Part shown: piece after piece, positions 18,748 to 27,118 of the stretch
Layout of the letters: each line of letters opens with the position of its first letter
Numbering within the stretch: the stretch's first letter is position 1
Assembly: GCF_016900375.1 (NCBI RefSeq)
Contig: NZ_JACJKB010000011.1
Span: 1-64,000, forward strand
Origin: Collinsella tanakaei
GTDB taxonomy: Bacteria > Actinomycetota > Coriobacteriia > Coriobacteriales > Coriobacteriaceae
Length of the DNA stretch: 64,000 bases
Direction: 5' to 3'
The notes under the pieces: generated by a model
What the model was told of the DNA's origin: nothing
Seen by the model: only the letters and a program-made list of their open reading frames with translations
Database searches by the model: none
Position numbers and translations under genes: made by a program

Positions 18748-19071
18748 ATCGTGCCAACCTTTGCGGATTGTTCGTCTTCCATGGAGACCATGATACTCGT
18801 CCGTCTTGGCAAGTTGAACGTTTCCTTAGGCCAACGGCAGCGCGGCGCAACCAAAAGGGGGCAGGTTATTGTTGGTTGCGGGGCGACGCGCTGCAAAAAG
18901 TCGGAGCTTTGGGCGGATTTTTAACCCCGGATCTGTATCGGCACCTTTTTGACCTGCACAAATGGCTAGGTAAAAAAGGCGCTTGTCTCGACTCGGTCCG
19001 AAAAAACTACCCAAAGTCCCGACTTTTTGCGGTGTGGCTGAAATAACCAAAAGGAGGCGGGTCGCTTTTGC
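18748..19071. other. Intergenic region with a diverged inverted repeat
   Basis: No gene was seen in these 324 bp. GCAAAAAGTCGGAGCTTTGG (18893-18912) and CCAAAGTCCCGACTTTTTGC (19011-19030) are inverted copies with two mismatches. Related GCAAAAAGT words occur upstream of the other LacI gene (16139, 16163) and of feoA (22609). Confidence 0.45.
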
Positions 19072-19278
19072 TTATTTGACTCCGCGACTCAGGTCTTCGA
19101 CCACTTTATCGACGCCCTTGCAGGCAGGACAGCTCTTCTTCTGAGCGCTGGAGCAATGGCCGCCGCAGGCCCCGCCCTGCGCGCAGTCGGCACAGCTCCC
19201 CTTGCGCTTGATGCGGATGCATACCGCCACAAACGCCACAGCGATCACAGCCAGGATAACGATATCGATAAGGGACAT
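19072..19278 (-). CDS. FeoB-associated Cys-rich membrane protein
   Basis: 68 residues: one membrane helix (about 4-24), a basic stretch, then a cysteine cluster CADCAQGGACGGHC and CPACKG. This is the small Cys-rich protein commonly encoded after feoB in Gram-positives, thought to help ferrous iron transport in place of FeoC. It is the last gene of the feo region, separated from feoB by a terminator, so it may have its own promoter. Confidence 0.85.
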   Translation of the reverse strand: MSLIDIVILAVIAVAFVAVCIRIKRKGSCADCAQGGACGGHCSSAQKKSCPACKGVDKVVEDLSRGVK

Positions 19279-19355
19279 GGGTCCTCCCTAAAGTTTGCCT
19301 AGCGCAACTTTACCGCAATCGCGCAGCACCCGCCAGCCTTTCGCGTAAGTCTCCA

Positions 19356-19419
19356 AATTGTGTACGTGAGTTTGGTCCGCTTAGAGGCTTCCAAATGGAC
19401 CAAACCCACGGACACAATT
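19356..19419. repeat. Intergenic inverted repeat, 23-bp arms
   Basis: The arms at 19356-19378 and 19397-19419 match at 21 of 23 positions, with inner ends GTTTGGTCC and GGACCAAAC and an 18-nt loop. It lies between feoB and the Cys-rich gene and resembles the other dispersed palindromes in having GGTCC near the centre. Confidence 0.65.
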
Positions 19420-19432
19420 ATCGTAGCGAAAA

Positions 19433-19467
19433 GCGCCGCTCGCGAGCGGATGGCTCGCGGGCGGCGC
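19433..19467 (-). terminator. Terminator of feoB
   Basis: A 15-bp stem with one mismatch (GCGCCGCTCGCGAGC with its partner at 19453-19467), loop of five, followed on the minus strand by TTTTC. Confidence 0.8.
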
Positions 19468-19497
19468 ATCAGAGGGGCAGACTTGCAGCCGGAACGA

Positions 19498-21735
19498 TTA
19501 CGCGACGGCGCCTGCGGTGGCAGAGGACGGCTCGCGGTCGTCGTCCCATGCCCACTTGGGCATCGGGCGCACCAGCTGGAAGACGATAGCTGCGGCAAGC
19601 ACGATGGCAACGACGGTCCACACGCTGAAGACGCCGGTCGCCAGCAGGTAGAACTGGTTGATCATGAGGCCCACGACCCACGCGAAGGCGCACTCGTAGC
19701 CGATGGCGATCGCGCTCCACTTGCCGGAGTTCATCTGAGCGCGGATGGTGCCCATAGCGGCAAAGCAGGGGGCGCACAGCAGGTTGAACGCACCGAACGC
19801 GGCGATGGCGCCCATGGTCGGGAACATGCCGGCAAAGGCCGTCCAAAGGTTCGGGTCGGTCTCGGTGCCGTCGGCGATGTGCAAAAGCGAGCTCGCCGTG
19901 GCCACGACGTTCTCCTTGGCAACAAGGCCGGTGATGGACATGGCGGTCGCCTGCCAGCTGTCGAAACCGAGCGGGGCGAAGATGAAGGCGATGGCGCCGC
20001 CGACCATGGCGAGCACGGAGTAGTCGGTGAACTCCTCCAAGCCGCCGGTGATCTCGGGCAGGAAGCCGAACGCGCCCTCGTACACGCCGAAGTTCGTGAG
20101 GAACCACACCACGATGGTGGACGCGAAGATGATTGTGAAGGCCTTCTTGACATAAGCGGACACGCGCTCCCAGATGTGCAGCCACCACGAGCGGATGGAC
20201 GGGAAGTGGTAGCTCGGCAGCTCCATGACGAACGGGGTCGGGCGGCCAGCGAAGAGCTTGGTCTTCTTGAGCATGATGCCCGAGGCGATAACCGCGATGA
20301 CGCCCAGGAAGTAGAACAGCGGCGCGATCCATGCGGCCTCGGCATCGCCCACCATGGCGCCCATGAGCAGAGCGATGATGGGCAGCTTGGCGCCGCAGGG
20401 GATGAACGTCGTGGTCATGACCGTCATGCGGCGGTCCTTCTCGTTCTCGATGGTCTTGGTGGCGAGCACGCCGGGCACGCCGCAGCCCGTGGAGACGAGC
20501 ATGGGGATGAAGCTCTTGCCAGACAGGCCGAAGCGGCGGAACACGCGGTCCATCACGAAGGCGACGCGCGCCATGTAGCCGCAGTCCTCAAGGAAGGAGA
20601 GGAGCACGAACAGCACGAACATCTGCGGAATGAAGCCGAGCACGGCGCCCACGCCGGCAACGATGCCGTCGAGCACGAGGCTCTGGACGAGGTCGCTCGC
20701 GCCGGCCGCCACGAGCCAGCCCTCGATGGCGCCCGGGATGGACGGGAACGCCATGCCGAACAGCTCGAAGCCCTCGCCGAAGAGGTTGTCGTTCACCCAG
20801 TCGGTGCCGGCGGTGCCGAAGGCGTTCGCACCGGTGGCGATGGCGTAGACGGCCCACATGATGAGGATGAAGATCGGCAGGCCGAGGATGCGGTTCGTCA
20901 CGATGCGGTCGATCTTCTCGGAGGTGCTCATGCGCTCCGGGGCCTTCTTGAGGCAGCCATCGATCATGTGCGCGATCACGGCGTAGCGCTCGCCGGTGAT
21001 GATGGACTCGGCATCGTCGTCGCAATCGGCCTCGCATGCGGCGATGAGCTCCTCGACCTTCGCGGCGTTGTCCTTCGTGAGGTTGATGAGGCGCGCGGCG
21101 TCCTCGTCGCGCTCGAAGAGCTTGACTGCGTAGTAGCGGCGTTTATCGGCCGAAACGGACGCGGGAAGCAGATCCTCGATCTTGCTGAGCACATCCTCGA
21201 TGGCCGAATCGAAGGTATGGCGCGGCACCTTGCCCTTCGTGGCAGCCGCGCGCTTGGCCTCGGCGATGAGCTCGTCTACGCCCGTGTTGCGCAGCGCCGA
21301 GATCATCACGACGGGGCAGCCGAGGCTCTTGGAGAGCGCCGCGGTATCGATCTTGTCGCCGCTCTTCTCCACGAGGTCAGCCATGTTAAGCGCCGCCACG
21401 ACGGGAAGACCGGTCTCCACGACCTGGAGCGCCAGGTACAGGTTGCGCTCGAGGTTCGTCGCGTCGATGACCTGGATCACGACGTCGGGCTCGCCGCTCA
21501 TGAGGTAATCGCGCGAGACGCGCTCCTCGGGGCTGTAGGGAGAAAGCGAATAGATGCCGGGGAGGTCGGTGATGCGCACGCTCTTGTCGCGCGTCAGCGT
21601 GGCCTCCTTCTTCTCGACGGTAACGCCGGGCCAGTTGCCAACATAGCCGTTCTGGCCGGTAATCAGGTTGAAAAGCGTGGTCTTGCCGCAGTTGGGGTTT
21701 CCCGCCAGCGCGACATGAAGCTGTGAAGCCGCCAT
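19498..21735 (-). CDS. feoB: Ferrous iron transporter FeoB
   Basis: 745 residues. The N-terminal G domain is complete: P-loop G-N-P-N-C-G-K-T, switch motif PGVTVEKKEATL, D-L-P-G-I-Y-S, and N-M-A-D as the guanine-specificity motif. A helical GDI region follows, then a membrane part with the two Gate/nucleoside-recognition repeats including SFLEDCGYMARVAFVMDRVF and GCGVPGV. Imports Fe2+ across the membrane with GTP hydrolysis. It follows two feoA genes in the same direction. Confidence 0.96.
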   Translation of the reverse strand: MAASQLHVALAGNPNCGKTTLFNLITGQNGYVGNWPGVTVEKKEATLTRDKSVRITDLPGIYSLSPYSPEERVSRDYLMSGEPDVVIQVIDATNLERNLYLALQVVETGLPVVAALNMADLVEKSGDKIDTAALSKSLGCPVVMISALRNTGVDELIAEAKRAAATKGKVPRHTFDSAIEDVLSKIEDLLPASVSADKRRYYAVKLFERDEDAARLINLTKDNAAKVEELIAACEADCDDDAESIITGERYAVIAHMIDGCLKKAPERMSTSEKIDRIVTNRILGLPIFILIMWAVYAIATGANAFGTAGTDWVNDNLFGEGFELFGMAFPSIPGAIEGWLVAAGASDLVQSLVLDGIVAGVGAVLGFIPQMFVLFVLLSFLEDCGYMARVAFVMDRVFRRFGLSGKSFIPMLVSTGCGVPGVLATKTIENEKDRRMTVMTTTFIPCGAKLPIIALLMGAMVGDAEAAWIAPLFYFLGVIAVIASGIMLKKTKLFAGRPTPFVMELPSYHFPSIRSWWLHIWERVSAYVKKAFTIIFASTIVVWFLTNFGVYEGAFGFLPEITGGLEEFTDYSVLAMVGGAIAFIFAPLGFDSWQATAMSITGLVAKENVVATASSLLHIADGTETDPNLWTAFAGMFPTMGAIAAFGAFNLLCAPCFAAMGTIRAQMNSGKWSAIAIGYECAFAWVVGLMINQFYLLATGVFSVWTVVAIVLAAAIVFQLVRPMPKWAWDDDREPSSATAGAVA

Positions 21736-21908
21736 GCGTTCCTTCTTCCAATAGGCTTTGAAACTTCTTAAAAGTTGCCGAGTCAGTCATCCGTGTCCCC
21801 TTGGAGGACGGGGCGCAGGGAGGATACGGAGGGATACGCGCCGAGTCGAGGCAACGCCCGCAAAGACGACGATTTCCCGAAACGCCTCGCCCTCCAAGAG
21901 GGCACAAT

Positions 21909-21926
21909 AGTTAGAAATAACTAACT
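21909..21926. promoter_or_regulatory. Palindrome in the feoA-feoB gap
   Basis: AGTTAGAAATAACTAACT lies just after the second feoA stop, in a 222-bp gap before feoB. GTTAG/CTAAC half-sites recall DtxR/IdeR boxes, but the spacing is wider than the standard 19-bp site. It could be an iron-responsive operator or a transcription hairpin. Confidence 0.35.
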
Positions 21927-21957
21927 CTACCTGCAAAATGATTCGCGAGGGCAGCTC

Positions 21958-22179
21958 TTAGCGCACCTCGACGATGGCCGCCTCCTCCTTGCGGATGGAG
22001 AGCTCGTAGCCGCGAACGGTGATCTGGATCGGGTCGCCCAGCGGTGCGACCTTCACGACCTTGAAATCCGTGCCCTTGATGAGGCCGAGGTCCATCAGAT
22101 GCCGGCGGAGTGCGCCCGCACCGTGCAGCTTGACGATGGTGGAGCTATCCCCCACCGCAACGTCTCCCAGTGTCTTCAT
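21958..22179 (-). CDS. feoA: Ferrous iron transport protein A (second copy)
   Basis: 73 residues forming the SH3-like FeoA fold: D-S-S-T-I-V-K-L at the start, RRHLMDLGLIKGTDFKVVK in the centre and VRGYELSIRKEEAAIVEV at the end. It probably modulates FeoB. Strong purine-rich ribosome site AAGGGGGAAGGAC directly before the ATG. It shares only the FeoA pattern with its neighbour, so the pair is an old duplication. Confidence 0.92.
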   Translation of the reverse strand: MKTLGDVAVGDSSTIVKLHGAGALRRHLMDLGLIKGTDFKVVKVAPLGDPIQITVRGYELSIRKEEAAIVEVR

Positions 22180-22245
22180 GTCCTTCCCCCTTTCTGTGTA
22201 TGCCGACGGATCGTGGGCGGCGCGAGGCGCGCCCGGCGAGCCGTG

Positions 22246-22485
22246 CTAAGCCGTCATGACGCGCTGCGCCACCTTGGCATCCAAGCCGAAGCGAGCGCCC
22301 TTGACCATCACGATGATGTTCGAGGAACTCGATGAGACCACGTGCACCTCGGATCCGTCGACAAAGCCGATATTCGCCAAATGGCGCTTGAGGTTCTCGT
22401 CGCCGCGCACGCGCGTGACCGTCACCGTCTCGCCCGCCTTGCGCAGGGAAAGCGGCATCGCTGGAACCCGAGGTCCTGCATTCAT
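22246..22485 (-). CDS. feoA: Ferrous iron transport protein A (first copy)
   Basis: 79 residues, FeoA family: LRKAGETVTVTRVRGDENLK, RHLANIGFVDGSEVHVV and VKGARFGLDAKVAQRVM. First gene of the feo operon. GGGAGG is about a dozen bases before the ATG. Tandem feoA genes before feoB are common in anaerobic Firmicutes and Coriobacteriia. Confidence 0.92.
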   Translation of the reverse strand: MNAGPRVPAMPLSLRKAGETVTVTRVRGDENLKRHLANIGFVDGSEVHVVSSSSSNIIVMVKGARFGLDAKVAQRVMTA

Positions 22486-22554
22486 CTCGTTCGCGTCCTC
22501 CCGTCAGTGATAGTCGACCATAGGCGGAGCGTCTGCAGCAAAAGTTAGCCTCGT

Positions 22555-22983
22555 CTATGTTTCATACGGTAAACTATCACACAGCGCGCACTTTGTGAAG
22601 GGCATCCGGCAAAAAGTTAACCCTTTGCAATTTGCAAATCTACGGTCCTCGTTTACCGGCTTGTCGTAGTCGATCACGATGTAGAAGGTGTTGCCGCCGC
22701 TGGTCTGGACCGTGATAAACTGCTTGTTGGTGTGCTTGTCATAGAGCAGGTCGCGGGTCACAAGATTGTCTTCCTGGTCAAAGCCCTCGCCCGGTTCCAC
22801 CGTGGGCTCCGGCTCGGGGGTGGACTCCGGCTCGGGCGTGGTGGTTTCCTCGGTCATGGTGGGGTCGCCGTAGTCTGCGCCCTCGCCGCCGTCGGCATAG
22901 GCAGAGGCATAGGCCGGGATCACAAAGCCGCAAAGCAAAAAGACGGCGCAAAGCGCCGCCGCCATTCTGTGAAATTGTTTCAT
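22555..22983 (-). pseudogene. Truncated DUF4366 (CD1107-family) mobile element protein gene
   Basis: The first 115 or so residues have a signal peptide (MKQFHRMAAALCAVFLLCGF), a Pro/Glu-rich spacer and DLLYDKHTNKQFITVQTSGG NTFYIVIDYDKPVNED, the start of the DUF4366 domain carried by Tn916/CTn-type conjugative elements. After VNED the family match stops at about 22635 and an unrelated 29-residue tail follows, so most of the domain is deleted. This marks the left edge of the element scar. Confidence 0.7.
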
Positions 22984-23263
22984 TCCTCCGTGTCCTCCTT
23001 GTCGTTGGGATCGGCGGCCTTCGGGACACTTTGTCCCATACCGCCACCGGCCTGGATGGTCTGGAGCAGCGCGGGCAGGTCGTCCAGAGAATTACTCAGG
23101 CCCCGCACGATGTCCACGATTTCGGTGTTCTCCGCCTCCATCTTTTTCTGCTCCAGCTCCTTCAGCCGGGCCTGCTGTTCGGTGATCTTGGCCTTGACCT
23201 TCTCGATCTCCGTCTGGATTTTTGCGCTTTTGCTGGTTGCCAATGTATTTTTTCGTCTGCCAT
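22980..23263 (-). pseudogene. Frameshifted DUF4315 mobile element gene
   Basis: The frame ending at 22980 encodes TSKSAKIQTEIEKVKAKI, a coiled coil (ARLKELEQKKMEAENTEIV) and LSNSLDDLPALLQTIQ, the DUF4315 family found next to DUF4366 genes in conjugative elements. The natural start ATG at 23263 has GGAGG upstream but is out of frame. One additional A in the A6 run (23248-23253 on the plus strand as T6) would restore MADEKNTLATSKSAK. A single-base deletion is the simplest explanation. Confidence 0.7.
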
Positions 23264-23291
23264 TGCTAACCTCCTTCTTGAAAATTTGGAG

Positions 23292-23307
23292 TGTTGCACA
23301 AAATTTG
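23292..23307. repeat. 16-bp direct repeat left of the insertion sequence
   Basis: TGTTGCACAAAATTTG here is identical to 24705-24720 on the other side of the insertion sequence, about 20-35 bp outside its ends. Confidence 0.8.
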
Positions 23308-23326
23308 TGTTGAAGTTTTTTGAAAA

Positions 23327-24685
23327 TGTCACCCCCAGAGACGTCGCGCCGCGTCATCCGCGCATCTTCCTGAGCAGGTCCTGCAGCCCCCTCTGGTTCC
23401 CCGCGAGGTCGCTCTTCCTGTGCTCCCGCACCCCGCAGAGGACGCACGCGTAGCGCTTCCCGTAGCGCTCGACGTACATCTCCTCGGTCCACACGTCGAT
23501 GAACAGGTTGACCCTGACGCCCTCTCCCGGGTCGTAGACCACGCCGTCGCCATCCACCATCCGGTAGAGGCCCATCTCGTACGAGATCATCCCGCTGCGC
23601 GATATCCTCGTGAGCCTGATCCGGAACACCGAGGAGTAGTCGAAGCCCTCAGGCATGCGCCTGAACTCGCTCCCCGGCTCCGCAGGCGGGAACGAGAACT
23701 TCCGGTTCAGGTAGTCGACGTAGAACTCGTCGAACCACGAGTCGAGGTGGTCGTAGTCCTCTATCCCGAAGCGGATGATGTCGTTCACGAGCCTGAGCTG
23801 GCCGGTGAGGTTGTGGCGCTCGACGCGGCCCTTGGCCTGCGGGGACCCCGCGAACACCATGCGCACCCCCAGGTCGGACAGCATCATCGAGAGCTGCGTG
23901 GCCGCCCCGCCCTTCGAGCTGCGGAACACGGAGTGCCTGTCGGAGTACACGGCCTCGGGCGCCCCGCTCCTGCGGACCATGCGCTCCGCCATCCGGGCGT
24001 ACCCGCGCATGCACTCGATGGGCATGAAGCACCCGGAGAGGGCCTCGGTGGTGGCGTCGTCGACGGCGATGTGGAGCACGCGGGCGTCGCCGTTGCCGAA
24101 CCAGTCGTACGGCGTCCCGTCGACCTGCACGAGCATCCCCCTGCGCGGCATGGGCTCGCGGATCGGGTGCGCGGCGCGCCCGCCGCGGGCGCGCTCGGGC
24201 CTCTGTGCCGGAGACCGCCACCCCTCGCGCCTGAACAGCTCGCGGAACCAGGATCTCGAGCGGGCGACGAGCCCGTACCGCTCGACGTCGTCCCGCCTGT
24301 CCGGGTTCTCGATCACGTCCTCGATGAATATGTCCCTGAACTGGGCGATCGTTATCGACCTGTAGGGCTCCTTGAACTTCCTCAGGTAGCGGATCTCGTC
24401 ATCGGTCGCCGCGGTCGCCGGCCTGCGGCCGGCGTTGCCGTGCGCCGCTGCGCCCTCAGGCCCGAGCTGCTCGACGCGCTTCGACAGCCTCATCAGCTGG
24501 CGGCGGCTGTACCCGGTCTTGCGCTCGATGTCCGCGTAGCTGATCGAGGGGTCGGATCTCTTGGCGACAAGCAGCTCGATCGCCCTCTCCTTGGTCCTCT
24601 TATCCATGTGTCCTCCTTCGGCTGAGGGCTACGCTAGGGGACCGGGGGGTCGCGGGGTGACAGAATCAAAAAACGAGGGGTGACA
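23327..24685 (-). mobile_element. ISNCY/IS1202-like insertion sequence
   Basis: About 1359 bp between TGTCACCCC ends: TGTCACCCCCAG at 23327 and, inverted, TGTCACCCCTCG ending at 24685. A second inner TGTCACCCC lies at the right end (24653-24661). It holds one transposase gene. The short ends were set by eye and may extend by a few bases. Confidence 0.7.
23354..24607 (-). CDS. ISNCY-family (IS1202-type) transposase
   Basis: 417 residues. N-terminal helix-turn-helix (ISYADIERKTGYSRRQLMRLS), then an RNase H-like DDE core: D in VQVDGTPYDWFGNGD, D in VYSDRHSVFRS, E in PQAKGRVER. This spacing and the wording around each residue fit the ISNCY/IS1202 group rather than IS481. The frame is complete, so the copy may be active. 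It sits inside remnants of a conjugative element. Confidence 0.88.
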   Translation of the reverse strand: MDKRTKERAIELLVAKRSDPSISYADIERKTGYSRRQLMRLSKRVEQLGPEGAAAHGNAGRRPATAATDDEIRYLRKFKEPYRSITIAQFRDIFIEDVIENPDRRDDVERYGLVARSRSWFRELFRREGWRSPAQRPERARGGRAAHPIREPMPRRGMLVQVDGTPYDWFGNGDARVLHIAVDDATTEALSGCFMPIECMRGYARMAERMVRRSGAPEAVYSDRHSVFRSSKGGAATQLSMMLSDLGVRMVFAGSPQAKGRVERHNLTGQLRLVNDIIRFGIEDYDHLDSWFDEFYVDYLNRKFSFPPAEPGSEFRRMPEGFDYSSVFRIRLTRISRSGMISYEMGLYRMVDGDGVVYDPGEGVRVNLFIDVWTEEMYVERYGKRYACVLCGVREHRKSDLAGNQRGLQDLLRKMRG

Positions 24686-24704
24686 ATTTCATTTGCTTAT
24701 AACA

Positions 24705-24720
24705 TGTTGCACAAAATTTG
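24705..24720. repeat. 16-bp direct repeat right of the insertion sequence
   Basis: Second copy of TGTTGCACAAAATTTG (see 23292-23307). Confidence 0.8.
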
Positions 24721-24781
24721 CCTTAAAAATAATGTGCCTGCTTTTTTCGATTTTCACCTCCTTCAAACCTACCTCTACGCA

Positions 24782-24817
24782 AAAACGCCGCCCGGTGGTC
24801 TCCACGGACGGCGTTTT
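24782..24817. terminator. Hairpin with T/A flanks at the right end of the element scar
   Basis: AAAACGCCG (24782-24790) pairs with CGGCGTTTT (24809-24817); the inside can extend the stem with CCGGTGG/CCACGG. It acts as a terminator in either direction. A second small stem, CCCTTGATTTTCAAGGG, follows near 24849. Confidence 0.65.
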
Positions 24818-24852
24818 GCGTAATGTGATAGATTTTATTTTTTAATATTCCC

Positions 24853-25470
24853 TTGATTTTCAAGGGTTATAGCCACTTTCCTAATATCATCTCCCCGACC
24901 GTGGGTGAGGGCCTGGCCAACATCCTTCTCGCCATCTACCACGCCTGCCCGCCCGTGGCAGTCGCCTTCGTGGGCTGCTTCACCCCGTTCCTCGTGTTCT
25001 TCGGTATGAACAACGCCCTGTACCCGCTGCAGTTCATCCTCATGTCCGAGGTCGGCTCCGACCCGCTCATCTGCGCCGGCATGGTCGCCGCGAACATGGC
25101 CGTCGCAGGCGCCTGCTTTGCCGCCTCGCGCGTCGAGAAGAACCTCGACGACAAGTCCGTGGCCGTGAGCGCCGGCGTGACCGCCCTGTGCTCCGTGACC
25201 GAGCCCGGCGTGTACGGCGTCCTGTTCACCAAGCGTTTCCCGCTCATCGGCGCCATGGTCGGCGGCGGCATCGGCGGTATCATCGCCGGCCTCACCGGCA
25301 TGACGCAGTACGTCATCACCGCTTGTAGCTTCATCGCCTTCCCTGCCTACATCAGCCCGGACGGTTCCTTTACCAACCTGTGGCTGGCGCTTGGCGTCAT
25401 GGCGATCTCGGTCGTCGTCGGCTTCATCGCGACGCTCGCGGTGAGCAAGCGCTTCGCCGCAGCCAAATAG
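24853..25470 (+). pseudogene. 5'-truncated beta-glucoside PTS EIIC gene
   Basis: From about 24886 the frame encodes ISPTVGEGLANILLAIYHAC and six membrane segments with the GSDPLICAGM and VTEPGVYGVLF motifs of the C-terminal half of a BglF-type EIIC. The EIIB domain and the first half of EIIC are missing; sequence upstream is AT-rich element DNA. The PTS was probably cut by insertion and deletion. The intact 6-phospho-beta-glucosidase downstream has therefore lost its cognate transporter in this window. Confidence 0.8.
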
Positions 25471-25527
25471 CGCCCCATCCGAAATCTTTGCGCCCACCCG
25501 AGTGGCGAGCGCACGAAAGGAGCCGTC

Positions 25528-26982
25528 ATGGCCTACACCACCACCGCCTTCCCCGACGGTTTTCTGTGGGGAGCCTCCACGAGCGCCTACCAGGTTGAAG
25601 GCGCCGCGTACGAGGACGGCAAGAAGGCGTCCCAGCAAGACATCATCAACCAGAACAACTACCGCGAGCGCGGCTTTGCGACCGCCGAGGTCACGAGCGA
25701 TCACTACCACCACTTCCGCGAGGATGTGGCTCTCATGGCCGAGATGGGCCTCAAGACGTACCGCTTCTCGATCGCCTGGAGCCGCGTGATCCCCGATGGC
25801 ACGGGGGCCGTGAACCCCGCGGGTCTCAAGTTCTACCACGACCTGATCGACGAGCTTATCGCCCACGGCATCGAGCCCATCGTGACGCTCTACCACTACG
25901 ACCTGCCCTGGGCGCTCGTGGAGCGCTACGGCGGCTGGATCTCGCGCCAGGTAGTCGATGACTTCGAGGCGTACGCACGTCTGATCATCACCGAGTTTCG
26001 CGACCAGGTGAAGTACTGGACAACCATCAACGAGCAGAGCATCATCGTCCAGTACTGGACGCAGAAGTGCTACATCCCCGAGGAGCATCGCGACAACAAC
26101 CAGCTGCGCTACCAGATCAACCACCATATGAACCTTGCGCACGCCATCGCGTGCAACCTCGTGCACGAGCTCGTGCCCGGCGGCATGGTGGGGTCGGTGA
26201 TTGGCTACTCCCCCATCTACCCGCTGACCTCCCGCGCCGAGGACGTCATGGCGGCGCAGAACGCGCACGATCTGCGCAACGGGTACTACCTGGACATCTA
26301 TTTCAAGGGGAAGTACACCGATTCGGCCATGGCCTACCTGGAGCGCCACGGGCTTGCGCCCAAGATCGAGCCGGGCGACATGGAGCTCATCGCGAGCGGG
26401 ACCTCGGACATGCTGGGCATCAACTACTACGCGAGCGAGTGCGCAAAGGCCTGCCCCGATGACGGCACGCGCGAGATGCGCTGGAACGGCGTGAACCTTA
26501 CCGGCAAGAAGGGCGACATCAGCGGCTTCGAGACGCACCCGGGCTTCTACGAGATGTGCAAGAACCCGCTGCTCGACACGAACGACTGGGACTGGGCCAT
26601 CGACCCGATCGGCCTCGAATACCTGCTGCGCGATATCTGGATGCGCTACGGCAAGCCACTCATGGTGTGCGAGAACGGTCTCGGCGCCTTCGACATGCTC
26701 GAGGCAGACGGCAGCGTGCACGACCCGTACCGCATCGATTACCTCGGGCGCCACATCGCCGCCATGAAGCGCGCGATGGACTACGGCGTGCAGATGCTCG
26801 CCTACTGTCCGTGGTCGGCGCTCGATCTGCTCTCCACGAGCAACGGCGTGAAGAAGCGCTACGGCTTCATCTACGTCGACCGCACCGATGACGACCCGCG
26901 TGAGTGCCGCCGCTACCGCAAGGATTCCTTCGCCTGGTACCGCGACGTCATCGCGAGAAACGGCGCCGGCCTCACCCTGTAG
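25528..26982 (+). CDS. bglA: 6-phospho-beta-glucosidase (GH1)
   Basis: 484 residues, GH1 barrel. N-terminal FLWGASTSAYQVEGA, acid/base Glu in TINEQS, nucleophile Glu in VCENGLG, and KKRYGFIYVD near the end, where Lys and Tyr bind the 6-phosphate. It hydrolyses phosphorylated beta-glucosides such as cellobiose-6-P or salicin-6-P. Ribosome site GAAAGGAG precedes the ATG by a few bases. The gene follows the truncated EIIC by 57 bp and would have been its operon partner. Confidence 0.92.
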   Translation: MAYTTTAFPDGFLWGASTSAYQVEGAAYEDGKKASQQDIINQNNYRERGFATAEVTSDHYHHFREDVALMAEMGLKTYRFSIAWSRVIPDGTGAVNPAGLKFYHDLIDELIAHGIEPIVTLYHYDLPWALVERYGGWISRQVVDDFEAYARLIITEFRDQVKYWTTINEQSIIVQYWTQKCYIPEEHRDNNQLRYQINHHMNLAHAIACNLVHELVPGGMVGSVIGYSPIYPLTSRAEDVMAAQNAHDLRNGYYLDIYFKGKYTDSAMAYLERHGLAPKIEPGDMELIASGTSDMLGINYYASECAKACPDDGTREMRWNGVNLTGKKGDISGFETHPGFYEMCKNPLLDTNDWDWAIDPIGLEYLLRDIWMRYGKPLMVCENGLGAFDMLEADGSVHDPYRIDYLGRHIAAMKRAMDYGVQMLAYCPWSALDLLSTSNGVKKRYGFIYVDRTDDDPRECRRYRKDSFAWYRDVIARNGAGLTL

Positions 26983-27014
26983 TGACAAGATGGTGCCAGG
27001 TCCAAACTTGTCAC
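26982..27014. repeat. Dispersed intergenic palindrome (GACAAG type)
   Basis: GTGACAAG (26982-26989) and CTTGTCAC (27007-27014) enclose ATGGTGCCAGGTCCAAA. The stop codon of the glucosidase gene overlaps its first base. Confidence 0.8.
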
Positions 27015-27018
27015 AACG

Positions 27019-27050
27019 AAGCCCTCGGGTCCCTGAGGATCCGAGGGCTT
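27019..27050. terminator. Terminator of the glucosidase gene
   Basis: AAGCCCTCGG (27019-27028) pairs with CCGAGGGCTT (27041-27050), loop of twelve; T-run is short. Confidence 0.6.
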
Positions 27051-27085
27051 TGCAAGCTTGGGGACAGGTCCCGATTTTTCAGAAA

Positions 27086-27118
27086 GCATGACACTGGGCC
27101 CCGTCCTAACTGTCATGC
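27086..27118. repeat. Dispersed intergenic palindrome (GCATGACA type)
   Basis: GCATGACA and TGTCATGC enclose CTGGGCCCCGTCCTAAC. The whole 33-mer is identical to 57497-57529 and is inverted at 57460-57492, about 30 kb away. A degraded GGGGACAGGTCCC copy lies just before it (27057-27072). Confidence 0.9.

Noticed and set aside
19360-21726. A 788-codon open frame on the plus strand
   Set aside because: It is antisense to feoB, which has complete motifs; high GC creates long open antisense frames rich in Arg, Gly, Asp and His.
24835-26988. A 717-codon open frame on the minus strand
   Set aside because: Antisense to the EIIC fragment and the GH1 glucosidase gene, both with recognised motifs.
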